From Sphingosinicella soli (lineage in GTDB: Bacteria > Pseudomonadota > Alphaproteobacteria > Sphingomonadales > Sphingomonadaceae): a stretch of 54,325 nt of DNA. The notes below the pieces were generated by a model. It was not told the origin of the DNA. It worked only from the letters and a program-made list of their open reading frames with translations, and searched no databases. This document shows positions 8,233-17,343 of this stretch, piece by piece; position 1 is the first letter of the stretch, and each line of letters begins with the position of its first letter. The position numbers and the translations under genes were made by a program. Location: contig NZ_JACHNZ010000028.1 in the NCBI RefSeq assembly GCF_014199685.1, positions 1-54,325 of the forward strand. Reading direction: 5' to 3'.

Positions 8233-9738
8233 CTAGGCGAAGCGCTCGATGGCGGTCTGGCGAACAAGGGTACGAAGGGTTTCGGCTTGCGACGCGGCGC
8301 TGCGCGGACGGCTGCCGAACAGCGGATCAGCGGGCGTTTCACGCGGCTGCTCGCCGCGATCCTGACGCCCGCCGCCGACATCGACGGAGGCTTCCTCCAG
8401 GCGGACGCCGCGCGTTTCCATCATGGAGTGAAGACGCGGCGCGGCATCGGTGATGAAGCCCTGCGCGGCGGCGGTTTCCACCGTGAAATGCACCCTGGCC
8501 TGGTTGCCGTTTGTTTCGAGCCGGATGAAAAGATCGCCGAGTTCGCGCGGCTTGAGATGCAACTGCGCCTCGCGCCTGTCGCCTCTCACCAGCGTTTCGA
8601 CATCGGCGGCGAGCTGATCGACCCACGCCTCGTCGCCGGCGGCGCCGATGAACAGATCGTCGAGCAGCGCTTCGGCCTGCGCCGCCTGGCCCGGCGACAC
8701 GTCGCCGCGTTCGGGCGCATGCAGGCCGGGTGCGGCATCATGGATCGCGGCAAGCACGGCCTGCCCCATCTGCGGCGTCTGCACCGCTTGCGGCGTCTGC
8801 GATGCCGGAACGGCGTCGCGCAGCGGTGCTGGCAGGGTTACGGCTTCGGACTCAGTGCCCGCGCCTGCAAGGGTTCCGGGCGTCAGAGCCGCCGTGTCGG
8901 CAGCCTCCGTGGCCTCAAGATTGGCCGGGCGCTCAGATATCGGCGGGCGCTGCATCGCCGGGCCGGCCACGGTCAGCGGCATCGCCGTATCGGCCTGCGC
9001 ATCGGCGGCAGGCGTATCGCCGCCGGTTTGTGCAAACGGCGGCGGCCCGTCGCTGCGTGCGGGCACGCCCTGCTGATCGGCGCGCGAAGGCTCGGGCGTC
9101 GGAAAGGTCGGTGCCGGTGTTGGTGCCGGGCTTGTCTGGTCGGAATCCGAAACAGCGGTCTCTGCGGGCGGCGGCGGTACGGGCGCTGTAAACGGGGCCG
9201 CGATGGGAACGGCAGGCTGGGCAGCCTGCGGAACGATGCGCGCCTCCGGCGTAATCACGGCGGGCGTGTCTTCATCCCCAGCTTCTGCATCGGCGTCACT
9301 GTCTGCGCCGGTTGCGGATTTCGGAACCGTCGCGGGCTCGGCGGGTGCCGGATAGCGGGCCGCGACAGCCGCGAAACGTCCGCCCGGCGCTTTCGGTTCG
9401 GACGGCACGGACCGGCGCGACGGCATGGCGGGAAGCGGAAGATCGATGGCCATATCCCGGTCGCTTTCGGCGGTTTCATCAGAAGCGGCGGGAACGGCGG
9501 GAACGGCGACCGCCGGGACGGCGGGCTGCGCTTTGGCCGACGTCGGGTTTCCGTCGCCTGCCGACGGCAGCCCGACGGCGGGGCCGGGTCCGCCGGCTTT
9601 GGCGGGAGGCGCGGTTTTCAGCGCCATGATCGACAGAAAATCGGGCGCGGAGGCCGGAATTCCGGGGCGGGCCGCGGTCTGCAGCGACAGCTCCGGCAGT
9701 GCCGGAAGCTCTCCAAGACCAGTCGCGTTGACAGACAT
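8233..9738 (-). CDS. fliK: Flagellar hook-length control protein FliK
   Basis: FliK measures hook length and triggers the FlhB switch. The 501-residue product is Pro/Ala-rich and apparently disordered over its first 360 residues, as expected for the ruler part. It ends with the compact FliK C-terminal domain containing LHLKPRELGDLFIRLE, the most conserved passage of the family. It is the first gene of the long export-gate operon. A near-perfect sigma-54 promoter lies just upstream (9771-9786), giving a short leader of about 20 bases. Confidence 0.92.
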   Translation of the reverse strand: MSVNATGLGELPALPELSLQTAARPGIPASAPDFLSIMALKTAPPAKAGGPGPAVGLPSAGDGNPTSAKAQPAVPAVAVPAVPAASDETAESDRDMAIDLPLPAMPSRRSVPSEPKAPGGRFAAVAARYPAPAEPATVPKSATGADSDADAEAGDEDTPAVITPEARIVPQAAQPAVPIAAPFTAPVPPPPAETAVSDSDQTSPAPTPAPTFPTPEPSRADQQGVPARSDGPPPFAQTGGDTPAADAQADTAMPLTVAGPAMQRPPISERPANLEATEAADTAALTPGTLAGAGTESEAVTLPAPLRDAVPASQTPQAVQTPQMGQAVLAAIHDAAPGLHAPERGDVSPGQAAQAEALLDDLFIGAAGDEAWVDQLAADVETLVRGDRREAQLHLKPRELGDLFIRLETNGNQARVHFTVETAAAQGFITDAAPRLHSMMETRGVRLEEASVDVGGGRQDRGEQPRETPADPLFGSRPRSAASQAETLRTLVRQTAIERFA

Positions 9739-9770
9739 TTGAACCCCTTCGCTCTTTCAGCCGAACACTC

Positions 9771-9786
9771 AGCAATAAGCGTGCCA
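9771..9786 (-). promoter_or_regulatory. Sigma-54 promoter of the fliK-L-M-N-O-P-Q-R-flhB operon
   Basis: On the minus strand the site reads TGGCACGCTTATTGCT, matching the sigma-54 consensus TGGCACG-N4-TTGCW at every fixed position. The GG and GC doublets are 10 bases apart, as required. Transcription should start near 9760, about 22 bases before the fliK ATG. An enhancer-binding activator such as FlbD or FleQ is expected, but none is encoded in this window. Confidence 0.88.
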
Positions 9787-9813
9787 TTTTGGGGCGGATC
9801 GACAGGCGCCGCT

Positions 9814-10230
9814 TCAGGCGCGCGGAATGCGCCTCGGCGGAGCGGCGCGTTCGCGCCGCGCCTCTGCCTCGCGGGCTTCGGCCGCCCCGGCACGGTCCGC
9901 GAGTTCCTCGGCGGCGCGCTTGCGACGATGTGCGCCGAGCGTCACCTGACGGGCATCTTCCAGCCGCAGCTCGGCCCGCGCCGCGCGGTCGCGCGTGGCG
10001 GCAAGCGCCTTGCCGAGCCGGTCGTACTGATGCGCCATCGATTTGAGCGCGAAGGCAGCCTCGTCGTCGGCGACGGGCGTGTAGGAATCGCGGAGCGTTT
10101 CGATGCGGCTGTGCATGTGGCGCACCTGATCGAGATCGGCGGCGGCATTCGCCTCCTGGGCAAGCGCATGCTGTTTCTGAAGCGTGCGGATGCGCGCCAC
10201 GCGCGCGAGACGATCCGCCTTCCCCGCCAT
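9814..10230 (-). CDS. fliJ: Flagellar export chaperone FliJ
   Basis: FliJ is a coiled-coil protein that sits in the FliI ATPase ring and couples it to FlhA. The 138-residue product is almost wholly charged and helical with heptad-like spacing and no membrane segment. Individual residues are poorly conserved in this family, so the call relies on the coiled-coil nature and on position immediately after fliI (one-base gap). The C-terminal end is Arg-rich. It is the last gene of the fliE-F-G-H-I-J unit. Confidence 0.85.
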   Translation of the reverse strand: MAGKADRLARVARIRTLQKQHALAQEANAAADLDQVRHMHSRIETLRDSYTPVADDEAAFALKSMAHQYDRLGKALAATRDRAARAELRLEDARQVTLGAHRRKRAAEELADRAGAAEAREAEARRERAAPPRRIPRA

Positions 10231-10231
10231 A

Positions 10232-11572
10232 TCAATGCTCGCCGAACTGCGCGATCAGCGCCGCGACGGATGCCGCGAAATCGACAGGGGCGTCCTCGCC
10301 CTGCGTGATGAAATCGGTAATGCTCGCCTGCGCCGCGATGGCGGCATCGAGCGCGGGATCGCTGCCTCGGCTGTAGGCGCCCATCAGGATGAGATCGCGG
10401 TTTTCCTCGTAAAGCGAGAACAGGCGCTTCAGCATCTGCGCGGCGCGGATATGACCGCGATCGGCAACGTCGCTCATCACGCGGCTGATCGACGCGGCGA
10501 TGTCCACCGCCGGATAGACGCCGCGTTCGGCCTGCTTGCGCGACAGCACGATGTGTCCGTCCAGGATCGCGCGCGCGGTATCGACGACCGGATCGCCGAG
10601 CGTATCGTCGCCGTCGGCAAGCACCGTGTAGAACGCGGTGATCGAACCGCCCGATGTCGCATCGTTGCCCGCGCGTTCGATAAGGTTCGGCAGCAGCGAG
10701 ATGACCGAGGGCGGATAGCCCTTCGCGGTCGGCTGTTCGCCGAGCGCAAGCCCGATTTCGCGCTGCGCGTGCGCCACGCGCGTCAGGCTGTCGATGATGA
10801 GCAGAACGCTCTTGCCCTGCCCGCGATAATATTCGGCGATCGCGGTGGCGCGGTGCGCGGCCCGGATGCGCATGATCGGCGAATGATTGGCCGGAACCGC
10901 GACGACAACGGAACGCTGCCGCGCAGGGCCGTGGAGTTTGGTCGCAAGGAAATCGGTGACTTCGCGGCTGCGCTCCCCGATCAGGCCGACGACGACGACG
11001 TCGGCTTTCGAATAGCGCGTCATCATGCCGAGCAGCACGGATTTGCCGACGCCCGACCCGGCGATGATGCCGACCCGCTGGCCCCGCCCGAAGGTGAAGA
11101 GGCCGTTCAGTGCGCGCACGCCCACGTCGAAGGCTTCAGTGACGCGGCCGCGTTCGAGAGGATTTTGCAGCCGCCCGACGAGCGGCCAATCCTGCTGCGT
11201 CTCGATTGCGCCGAGCCCGTCGAGCGGCAGGCCGGAGCCGTCGATGACGCGCCCGAGAAGGCCGTCGCCCACATCGACGCGCGACTGGTTGCTTTGCGGG
11301 AAGACCCGCGCATCGGGAAGCACGTCGGCGCGCTGGCCGAGCGACATCAGGATGCAGCGGCCGTTGCGAAAGCCGATGACCTCGGCCTCCGCAGTTTCCT
11401 CGCTGGCGGTTTCGATGCGGCAGACGGTGCCCACCGGCGCGGCGAGGCCGGAGGCTTCCAGGAGCATGCCGTCGTAGCTGGTAAGGCGCCCGATCTGGAG
11501 CGGCGCGGTGTCGATCGGTGTTCGGCCGATGCCGCCTAGCATTTGCGCGATCTCGTCGGTCGCGGTGTTCAC
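10232..11572 (-). CDS. fliI: Flagellum-specific export ATPase FliI
   Basis: FliI is the soluble ATPase of the flagellar export apparatus, related to the F1 beta subunit. The 446-residue protein has the Walker A motif GSGVGKS at residues 172-178, a Walker B region reading SVLLIIDSLTR, and the conserved GERSREV segment. The nucleotide-binding residues look intact and the length is normal. It overlaps fliH by four bases at its start and is followed by fliJ after one base, matching the FliH-FliI-FliJ complex it forms. Confidence 0.97.
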   Translation of the reverse strand: MNTATDEIAQMLGGIGRTPIDTAPLQIGRLTSYDGMLLEASGLAAPVGTVCRIETASEETAEAEVIGFRNGRCILMSLGQRADVLPDARVFPQSNQSRVDVGDGLLGRVIDGSGLPLDGLGAIETQQDWPLVGRLQNPLERGRVTEAFDVGVRALNGLFTFGRGQRVGIIAGSGVGKSVLLGMMTRYSKADVVVVGLIGERSREVTDFLATKLHGPARQRSVVVAVPANHSPIMRIRAAHRATAIAEYYRGQGKSVLLIIDSLTRVAHAQREIGLALGEQPTAKGYPPSVISLLPNLIERAGNDATSGGSITAFYTVLADGDDTLGDPVVDTARAILDGHIVLSRKQAERGVYPAVDIAASISRVMSDVADRGHIRAAQMLKRLFSLYEENRDLILMGAYSRGSDPALDAAIAAQASITDFITQGEDAPVDFAASVAALIAQFGEH

Positions 11573-12264
11573 GCGGCGATGCCTGCGGCGCGCAGTGCCT
11601 GTTCCAGTTTGGCGAGGCGAGGACGAACGCCGTCCTCCACCTCGCCGCCCCCGGCTTCGAGCCTCACGCTGCCGCGTTGCAATTCGGGATCGACGGCAAG
11701 CGTGAGGTTCTTGTATTCATTGACATTCTCGTCTTCGATGACAGCAAAGTCCTCGGGATGAAGGAACAGACGCGCCGTCTCGGTCGTCTCTTTCAGCGTC
11801 TCAAGCGCCCGCGTGACACAGCCGTTCACGAACGCCGGCTCCACCGCGACATGCGCCCCGACGATGCGCTCCACCAGATCAAGCACGGCACGGCGCAGCT
11901 TCGGCCCCAGCGCCGCCTTGTCGATGGCCCGCGTCTCATCGAGACTGCGCAGCAGCGAGCGGCATTCCTCCCGCGCCCGCTCCGCCTCGGCGCGCACTTC
12001 GGCGCGTCCGGCCTCGAGCCCGGCGGCATGGCCCTGCGCTTCGGCTTCGGCAAGCGCGGCGGCAAGCTCGGCTTCCGTCGTTTCGATGGTTTCAACGTGT
12101 ATCGTGCCGCGCGAGAATTCCGACGAGGGGTGAGCGAAATCCGCGCGCGGCACAAAGTCGCCGACCGGCCGGGAAGCGAACATCGGAACGAAGTCGCCGC
12201 GGCTGGTTGCGAACATATCGGCAAGAGCCACTGGGCGGGCATCTGCACCGAAAACACTAGACAT
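11569..12264 (-). CDS. fliH: Flagellar assembly protein FliH
   Basis: FliH dimers bind FliI and anchor it to the C ring. The 231-residue product has a variable N-terminus, a long Glu/Ala-rich helical middle (around EAELAAALAEAEAQGHAAGLEAGRAEVRAE in part) with GxxxA-like spacing, and a C-terminal domain resembling the V-type ATPase E subunit. I prefer the ATG at 12264 because a GGGAG element sits about six bases upstream; another in-frame ATG at 12282 would deepen the overlap with fliG. It overlaps fliG by eight bases and fliI by four. Confidence 0.88.
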   Translation of the reverse strand: MSSVFGADARPVALADMFATSRGDFVPMFASRPVGDFVPRADFAHPSSEFSRGTIHVETIETTEAELAAALAEAEAQGHAAGLEAGRAEVRAEAERAREECRSLLRSLDETRAIDKAALGPKLRRAVLDLVERIVGAHVAVEPAFVNGCVTRALETLKETTETARLFLHPEDFAVIEDENVNEYKNLTLAVDPELQRGSVRLEAGGGEVEDGVRPRLAKLEQALRAAGIAA

Positions 12265-13276
12265 AATCATCTCCCGAACCACCGAGCATGATGGCGCCGC
12301 TTTCCCCGAGCTGGCGCGCGATCGCGAGGATGCGCTTCTGCGCGTCCTGCACCTCGCTCACCTTCATGGGGCCGCGCGATTCGATCTCGTCCTGCACGCT
12401 CTGCGCAGCGCGCTGCGACATGGCGGCGAACATCTTGGTCCGCATCCGCTCGTCCGAACCCTTGAGCGCGGCGACGAGCAGCGTGTTGTCCACCGAGCGG
12501 AGCAGCGTCTGCATGCTGCGGTCGTCGAGCGCGAGCAGGTTCTCGAACACGAACATCTGATCCTGAATGCTCTGGCCGATATTCTCGTTGAGCGTGGTCA
12601 ACTGTTCGATGATCCGGCGATCCGCACCGCCGCGCACATAGTTCATGATGCGCGCCGCCGTGGTCGTTCCCCCGGCTGTCGCCGAGCGCACGGCGGCATT
12701 CGTCTTGATCTGCTTCTGCATCACGCGTTCGAGTTCGGCGAGCGCATCGGGCTGGATCGAATCGAGCGTCGCCACGCGCAGCATCATGTCGGGCTGCATC
12801 TCTTCGGGAAGCAGTTGCAGAACTTCCGCAGCAAGCCCCGGCTCCAGATGACAGAGCACGGCGGCGATGACCTGCGGATGCTCCATGGAAATCGTGGCGG
12901 CGATCGAGCGGGCATCCATCCAGTCGAGAATCTCGATGCCCTTCTGCGGCGCCGAGGAACTCATGCGGCCGAGCACGCTGCCCGCCTTCTCCTCACCCAG
13001 CGCCTTCACGAAGACGTTCTTCACATACGGCCCGGTGCCGAGACCAAGGCTGGTCTGTTCGCGCGCGGCGAGGATGAATTCGTCGAGAACGACATTCACG
13101 GTATCCTGATCGACATCGGCCACCGAATACATCGCCTGGCCGAGGTTCTGCACCTCGCGCGGGCCCATGTGCTTCAGAAGATCGGCCGCTTCGTCCTCAC
13201 CCAGCAGCAGCATCAGGATGGCGCTTTTCTGGGTGCCGGACAGATGCCGCGGCGCGAGCGTGAGTTCCTCACTCAT
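12257..13276 (-). CDS. fliG: Flagellar motor switch protein FliG
   Basis: FliG is the C-ring protein that touches the MotA stator and generates torque. The 339-residue product has the three expected parts: an N-terminal domain that binds FliF, a middle armadillo domain containing EHPQVIAAVLCHLEP, and a C-terminal charged domain with the LLALDDRSMQTLLR segment whose Asp, Arg and Glu residues face MotA. Length is normal. It overlaps fliF by eight bases, in line with the one-to-one assembly of FliF and FliG. Confidence 0.97.
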   Translation of the reverse strand: MSEELTLAPRHLSGTQKSAILMLLLGEDEAADLLKHMGPREVQNLGQAMYSVADVDQDTVNVVLDEFILAAREQTSLGLGTGPYVKNVFVKALGEEKAGSVLGRMSSSAPQKGIEILDWMDARSIAATISMEHPQVIAAVLCHLEPGLAAEVLQLLPEEMQPDMMLRVATLDSIQPDALAELERVMQKQIKTNAAVRSATAGGTTTAARIMNYVRGGADRRIIEQLTTLNENIGQSIQDQMFVFENLLALDDRSMQTLLRSVDNTLLVAALKGSDERMRTKMFAAMSQRAAQSVQDEIESRGPMKVSEVQDAQKRILAIARQLGESGAIMLGGSGDDYV

Positions 13277-14999
13277 TGGAATTTCCCTGGGCTGCGGTTT
13301 CCGTGCGGATCAACTGGCGGACGACATTTGAGGCGCGGGCCGTGTCTTCGGCGACGAACATGCGGACCACGGCGACCTTGTCGTCGTAGCTGTTCGCCAT
13401 CGTCAGCACCTCGGGCGGCAGGCCGCCGCGCGGTTTCAGGCGGGCCTTGAGCGCTTCCATCGTCTGCAGGTCGCCGCCGTCCAGAACGATGGAGCGCGGC
13501 GCGCCGAGGATGCCGCCCACGGGCACGGCATCGGCCGCTGCGAGCGCCTTCTTCAGGAACGGCCGCAGCACCATGAAGAACACGACGATGAAGATGAGCA
13601 GCGCCGCGAGGATCTTGAGCACGTCTCCGATCCAGGCGTTGCTCTGGAAGTCGAACTGATACCAGGCCTGCGTTGTCGCCTCCGGATCGACGAAGGGCCG
13701 GGCCGTGACGGCGACGATATCGCCCCGCTCCGCGTTGAAGCCGATGCTGCTCTGCACGAGTTTCTCGATGGCTTTCGTCTCGGCTTCGGTCATCGCCTTG
13801 CCGTTTTCGCGCAGCACGACGGCAGCGGAGACGCGGCGAATCTCGCCTATCGGCGCCTTCGTGACGGAAACCTGCTTACCAATCTCGTAGTTGCGCGTGT
13901 AGGTTTCGCTGCGCGGGCCTGAGGGCGGCGCGGCGGGCGCGGCGGGATCGGCCGTGTTCGGGGCCTGCGCCTGCTCCGGCGTCCCGACGGTTGCGGCGGG
14001 CGGCGCGATGTTGGAAAGCGCGCCCGGGATGCCGCGCGGACCGAGTTCGCCGCTGCTCGACTGCGACGAGCCCTGCTCGCTGCGGACGACGGCGTTGTCC
14101 TTGTCCCACGCTTCGTTCGTCTGCTGGGTTTCGGTGAAATCGAGATCCAGATGCACCTCGGCGGTGAAATTGTCGCTGCCGATAATGGGCGTCAGCAGCG
14201 CGAGCAGCCGCTCGCGGTACATGCTTTCCATCTTGGACTGGAAGGCGATGCGGCGGCGGCTTTCACCGAATTCGTCACCGCCCGAATCGGGGGTGAGCAG
14301 CGTGCCCATCTGATCGATCACCGACACGCGGTCGGCGGGAAGAGACGGCACCGACGACGCGATGAGGTTGACGATGGAACGCACCTGCGCCTCGCCGAGC
14401 GCGCGGCCCGGCGACAGTTTGACGAACACCGACGCGGTCGGCTGCGCCTGATCGCGCACGAACACGGACTGTTCGGGAAGCGCCAGATGCACGCGCGCGG
14501 ATTCGACCGAGGCGATCTCGGCGACGCTTCGGGCAAGTTCGCTTTCCTGGCTCTGCTTGAGGCGGGCCTGTTCGATCGCGCGGCTGGTGCCGAGCGGCAT
14601 GTCGTCGAGCAGTGCATACCCTTCGGCCGCAGCCTTCGGCAGCCCCTGCCCCGCAAGCAGCATCCGGGCGCGGTGATAGTCGCCTGCGGGCACCTGAACG
14701 CTACCGGTCATATTGTCCATGCCGGGCGAAATGCCCGCCGATTGCAGCGCTTCGACGACAGCGGCCTTGTCCGCCTCCGCAAGCCCGGGGAACAAGGTCC
14801 GCATCTCGGGCGTGCGGGTGAGGATGTACGCCATCGCCACCGCGGCGATCGCGAGCGTGCCGATCACCATCGGCAGGCTGCGGCGGACGGCGGGCTGCGC
14901 GAGCATCGCCTTCAGCTGCGCCTGAAGACGACCGACACCCGGACCAAACGGTGCGGATGGCGGCGCGGATATGGCTGGCGATGAAGCGGCGTCACTCAT
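13269..14999 (-). CDS. fliF: Flagellar MS-ring protein FliF
   Basis: FliF builds the MS ring in the inner membrane, the base for the rest of the flagellum. The 576-residue product has a first membrane helix at about residues 41-63, a large periplasmic region with the family passages ARVHLALPEQSVFVRDQAQP and SVFVKLSPG, a second membrane helix near residues 463-485, and a cytoplasmic tail that binds FliG. The stretch around residues 330-370 is rich in Pro and Ala and appears disordered. It lies 53 bases after fliE. Confidence 0.97.
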   Translation of the reverse strand: MSDAASSPAISAPPSAPFGPGVGRLQAQLKAMLAQPAVRRSLPMVIGTLAIAAVAMAYILTRTPEMRTLFPGLAEADKAAVVEALQSAGISPGMDNMTGSVQVPAGDYHRARMLLAGQGLPKAAAEGYALLDDMPLGTSRAIEQARLKQSQESELARSVAEIASVESARVHLALPEQSVFVRDQAQPTASVFVKLSPGRALGEAQVRSIVNLIASSVPSLPADRVSVIDQMGTLLTPDSGGDEFGESRRRIAFQSKMESMYRERLLALLTPIIGSDNFTAEVHLDLDFTETQQTNEAWDKDNAVVRSEQGSSQSSSGELGPRGIPGALSNIAPPAATVGTPEQAQAPNTADPAAPAAPPSGPRSETYTRNYEIGKQVSVTKAPIGEIRRVSAAVVLRENGKAMTEAETKAIEKLVQSSIGFNAERGDIVAVTARPFVDPEATTQAWYQFDFQSNAWIGDVLKILAALLIFIVVFFMVLRPFLKKALAAADAVPVGGILGAPRSIVLDGGDLQTMEALKARLKPRGGLPPEVLTMANSYDDKVAVVRMFVAEDTARASNVVRQLIRTETAAQGNSNE

Positions 15000-15052
15000 G
15001 AATGGGGCTCGTCAGTCTTTGTCTGGAGATTGGACGGGGTCAGAAGGCGGGA

Positions 15053-15370
15053 TCAGACGGGCATGTTCATGATGTCCTTGTAGGCGGTCAGCAGGCGGTT
15101 TCTCACCTGCATGGTCGCCTCGAAGCCGATCGATGCCTTCTGGCGCTGCAACATCACCGCCGCGATATCCGTCGTCTCGCCGCGCTCGTAGGCGGCGGAG
15201 GCCTGGGAGGCGCGCGACTGCTGTGTGTTCACAGCCTGCATCGCGCTTTCCATCACGTTGCCGAAATCCGGCTTCGTCGCGGCCTGCGGGGTGCCGGCGC
15301 GGGAAAGCACGTCGTTCCGCTCCAGAATCTGGGAGCGGATCGCGAGAAGGCCTTTTGCATCAATCGTCAT
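15053..15370 (-). CDS. fliE: Flagellar hook-basal body protein FliE
   Basis: FliE links the MS ring to the proximal rod. The product (105 residues from the ATG at 15370) has the typical C-terminal passage [25 protein letters not shown]. The start is not certain. An ATG at 15379 would lie upstream of the transcription start predicted from the sigma-54 site. With the ATG at 15370 the leader would be only a few bases. A GTG at 15310 with a GGAG about nine bases upstream would give a normal leader and an 85-residue protein. It heads the fliE-F-G-H-I-J unit. Confidence 0.92.
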   Translation of the reverse strand: MTIDAKGLLAIRSQILERNDVLSRAGTPQAATKPDFGNVMESAMQAVNTQQSRASQASAAYERGETTDIAAVMLQRQKASIGFEATMQVRNRLLTAYKDIMNMPV

Positions 15371-15384
15371 AGTCCGCATCTCAA

Positions 15385-15400
15385 TGCAACGGCCGTGCCA
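15385..15400 (-). promoter_or_regulatory. Sigma-54 promoter of the fliE-F-G-H-I-J operon
   Basis: On the minus strand the sequence reads TGGCACGGCCGTTGCA, a full match to TGGCACG-N4-TTGCW with correct GG to GC spacing. The predicted transcription start (about 12 bases past the GC) is near 15374, almost on top of the fliE start codon at 15370. The short distance may mean a nearly leaderless message or a later fliE start. Confidence 0.9.
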
Positions 15401-15507
15401 ATCGCGGAAAACAAGGGCGCGGCGGCGGCCCTGTCGAAAACCGGACGCCCCGCCCCGCAGGAGAGCGTCGGAAACCCGACGGAAAGCGGCGACGAAATTT
15501 TCGGTGT

Positions 15508-15534
15508 TAAACTTTGGCGCAGGCTGGTCGTGAA
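15508..15534 (+). promoter_or_regulatory. Sigma-28 (FliA) promoter of the flagellin gene
   Basis: The site reads TAAACTTT-N11-GTCGTGAA. The upstream octamer matches seven of eight consensus bases, and the downstream one shares the GTCGTNAA pattern seen before fliD and motA. The leader would be about 70 bases long. It lies between the divergent fliE and flagellin genes. Confidence 0.78.
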
Positions 15535-15610
15535 CAGGATTACGGCAGATGCTTCGCCACTGAGGCGCATGGCTGAGCCGGCTTTTAGAGCGGGAAAAAG
15601 AGAGAGAGCC

Positions 15611-17248
15611 ATGACTGTTATCAACACGAATATTTCGGCCCTGCGCGCCCAGAGCGGCAGCGCTGCTGCTGAATCATCGCTGTCGAAGGCGATGGAACGT
15701 CTGTCCACCGGCAAGCGCATCAACTCCGCGAAGGACGACGCCGCCGGCCTCGCCATTTCGCAGCGCATGACCGCCAACATCCGCGGCATGGCCGTCGCCA
15801 TCCGCAACGCCAACGACGGCATCTCGATGGCGCAGACGGCTGAAGGCGCACTCGGCGAAGTCACCAACATTCTGCAGCGTATCCGCGAGCTGACCGTGCA
15901 GTCGGCGAACGGCACGTTCAGCGCACAGAACCGCTCGAGCCTGCAGGACGAAACCAACCAGCTGCTCGCCGAGGTCAACAACATCTCGAAAACGGCGAAC
16001 TTCAACGGCCTGAAGCTGCTCGACGGTTCGGTCACGAACCTGAAGCTGCAGACCGGCGTCAATGCCGGCGACAGCGTCAGCATCTCGATGGCGAACGTCT
16101 CGTCGAATGCGCTGGGCCTCACCAGCGGCGGCGCACCTGGCCAGATCACGACGGGCCGCGTCGGCGCCGTCACCGGTCTTGCCGTCGGCGACGTGACGTT
16201 CAACGGCGTCGATGCGCTCGGCAGCGTGCCGACCGCAGCCACCGCTGAAGCGCTTGCCGCCGCGATCAACGAGAACAGCGACAAGCACGGCGTAAAGGCG
16301 ACAGCCTCCAACAACGTCACCAGCGCCAAGATCACGGCCGAGAGCTTCGCCGTGGGCGACATCACCATCGGCGGCGTGTCCGTCGGTGCGGCCGCCAGCG
16401 TCGAGGAACTGGTCTCGAACATCAACCGCAACGACTTCGGCGTCACCGCGACGCTGAACGCCGACAAGACGATCAGCCTGTCGAACACGGACGGCAAAGC
16501 GATCACCGTGGGCGGCACCGCTGCCGGCGGCTTCACGGCGGCCACCTACCAGGGCTTCGTGAGCCTGCAGAGCAGCGACGGCAGCGACATCAAGGTTGTC
16601 GGCACCGACACGACGCCGGCTACCGCGATCGCCGACGTGCAGCTGATGGGCCTGAACGTCGCTTCGGACGGCGTGTCCTTCATGGGCGGCGCGGTTTCCG
16701 GTGCGGCTCTCGCAGCCGATGCGCTGGTCATCAACGGTGTCGAGATCGGCGCTTCGGCGACGGCGTCGGCGGCAGACAAGGCAGCGGCGATCAACGCGGC
16801 GAGCGACAACACGGGCGTTGCGGCCACGGTGAGCGGCACGAGCCTCGTGCTGACCTCCACCGACGGCAGCGGCATCCGCGTCGAGGGCGCCGGTGCGGCG
16901 GCGATCGGCTTCGTGGCTCAGGGCGGCACCGCCTACATGACCTCGACGCTCGATATCAGCAGCCAGGAGTCTGCGGTTGCGGCGCTCAGCGTGCTCGACG
17001 AAGCGATCGACTCGGTCGCATCGACCCGCGGCGATCTCGGTGCGCTTCAGAACCGCCTCGAATCGACCGTCAGCAACCTGACGACGACATCGACCAACCT
17101 GACCGAAGCCCGCTCGCGTATCGAAGACGCGGACTTCTCGGCGGAGAGCACCAATCTCGCCCGCTCGCAGGTTCTCAGCCAGGCGGCGACCGCCATGCTC
17201 GCTCAGGCGAACCAGACGCAGCAGAACGTGCTGTCGCTGCTTCGTTAA
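15611..17248 (+). CDS. fliC: Flagellin (filament protein)
   Basis: This is the only flagellin gene in the window. The 545-residue protein starts [16 protein letters not shown] and has the conserved D0/D1 helices ([20 protein letters not shown]) and the C-terminal match ([20 protein letters not shown], ending NVLSLLR). The central surface domain contains about three flagellin-IN-like repeats, each with a helix such as [20 protein letters not shown] or [10 protein letters not shown]. The ATG at 15611 fits the family N-terminus; the frame stays open far upstream, but that part is not flagellin. It has its own sigma-28 promoter and a strong terminator, so it is monocistronic. Confidence 0.97.
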   Translation: MTVINTNISALRAQSGSAAAESSLSKAMERLSTGKRINSAKDDAAGLAISQRMTANIRGMAVAIRNANDGISMAQTAEGALGEVTNILQRIRELTVQSANGTFSAQNRSSLQDETNQLLAEVNNISKTANFNGLKLLDGSVTNLKLQTGVNAGDSVSISMANVSSNALGLTSGGAPGQITTGRVGAVTGLAVGDVTFNGVDALGSVPTAATAEALAAAINENSDKHGVKATASNNVTSAKITAESFAVGDITIGGVSVGAAASVEELVSNINRNDFGVTATLNADKTISLSNTDGKAITVGGTAAGGFTAATYQGFVSLQSSDGSDIKVVGTDTTPATAIADVQLMGLNVASDGVSFMGGAVSGAALAADALVINGVEIGASATASAADKAAAINAASDNTGVAATVSGTSLVLTSTDGSGIRVEGAGAAAIGFVAQGGTAYMTSTLDISSQESAVAALSVLDEAIDSVASTRGDLGALQNRLESTVSNLTTTSTNLTEARSRIEDADFSAESTNLARSQVLSQAATAMLAQANQTQQNVLSLLR

Positions 17249-17276
17249 GGGTTAGCGCCTTAAAGTAGTACGGGCT

Positions 17277-17317
17277 CGGCCCCGGCGCTCATCCGAACGC
17301 CGGGGCCGCTTTTTCTT
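17277..17317 (+). terminator. Rho-independent terminator of the flagellin gene
   Basis: A perfect 11-base-pair stem, CGGCCCCGGCG (17277-17287) with CGCCGGGGCCG (17298-17308), closes a 10-base loop and is followed by CTTTTTCTT. It lies 28 bases after the flagellin stop codon and is the clearest intrinsic terminator in the window. Confidence 0.93.
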
Positions 17318-17343
17318 GAAGACGAGAGACGTTGGGGGTTTTC

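Noticed and set aside
15543-15558. Sigma-54-like sequence CGGCAGATGCTTCGCC before flagellin
   Set aside because: It has GG and GC with the right spacing but poor matches elsewhere; the sigma-28 site at 15508-15534 fits better and agrees with late control.
15002-15610. Upstream extension of the flagellin frame
   Set aside because: The frame is open but lies over fliE and the divergent promoters. The true flagellin N-terminus [13 protein letters not shown] is at 15611.
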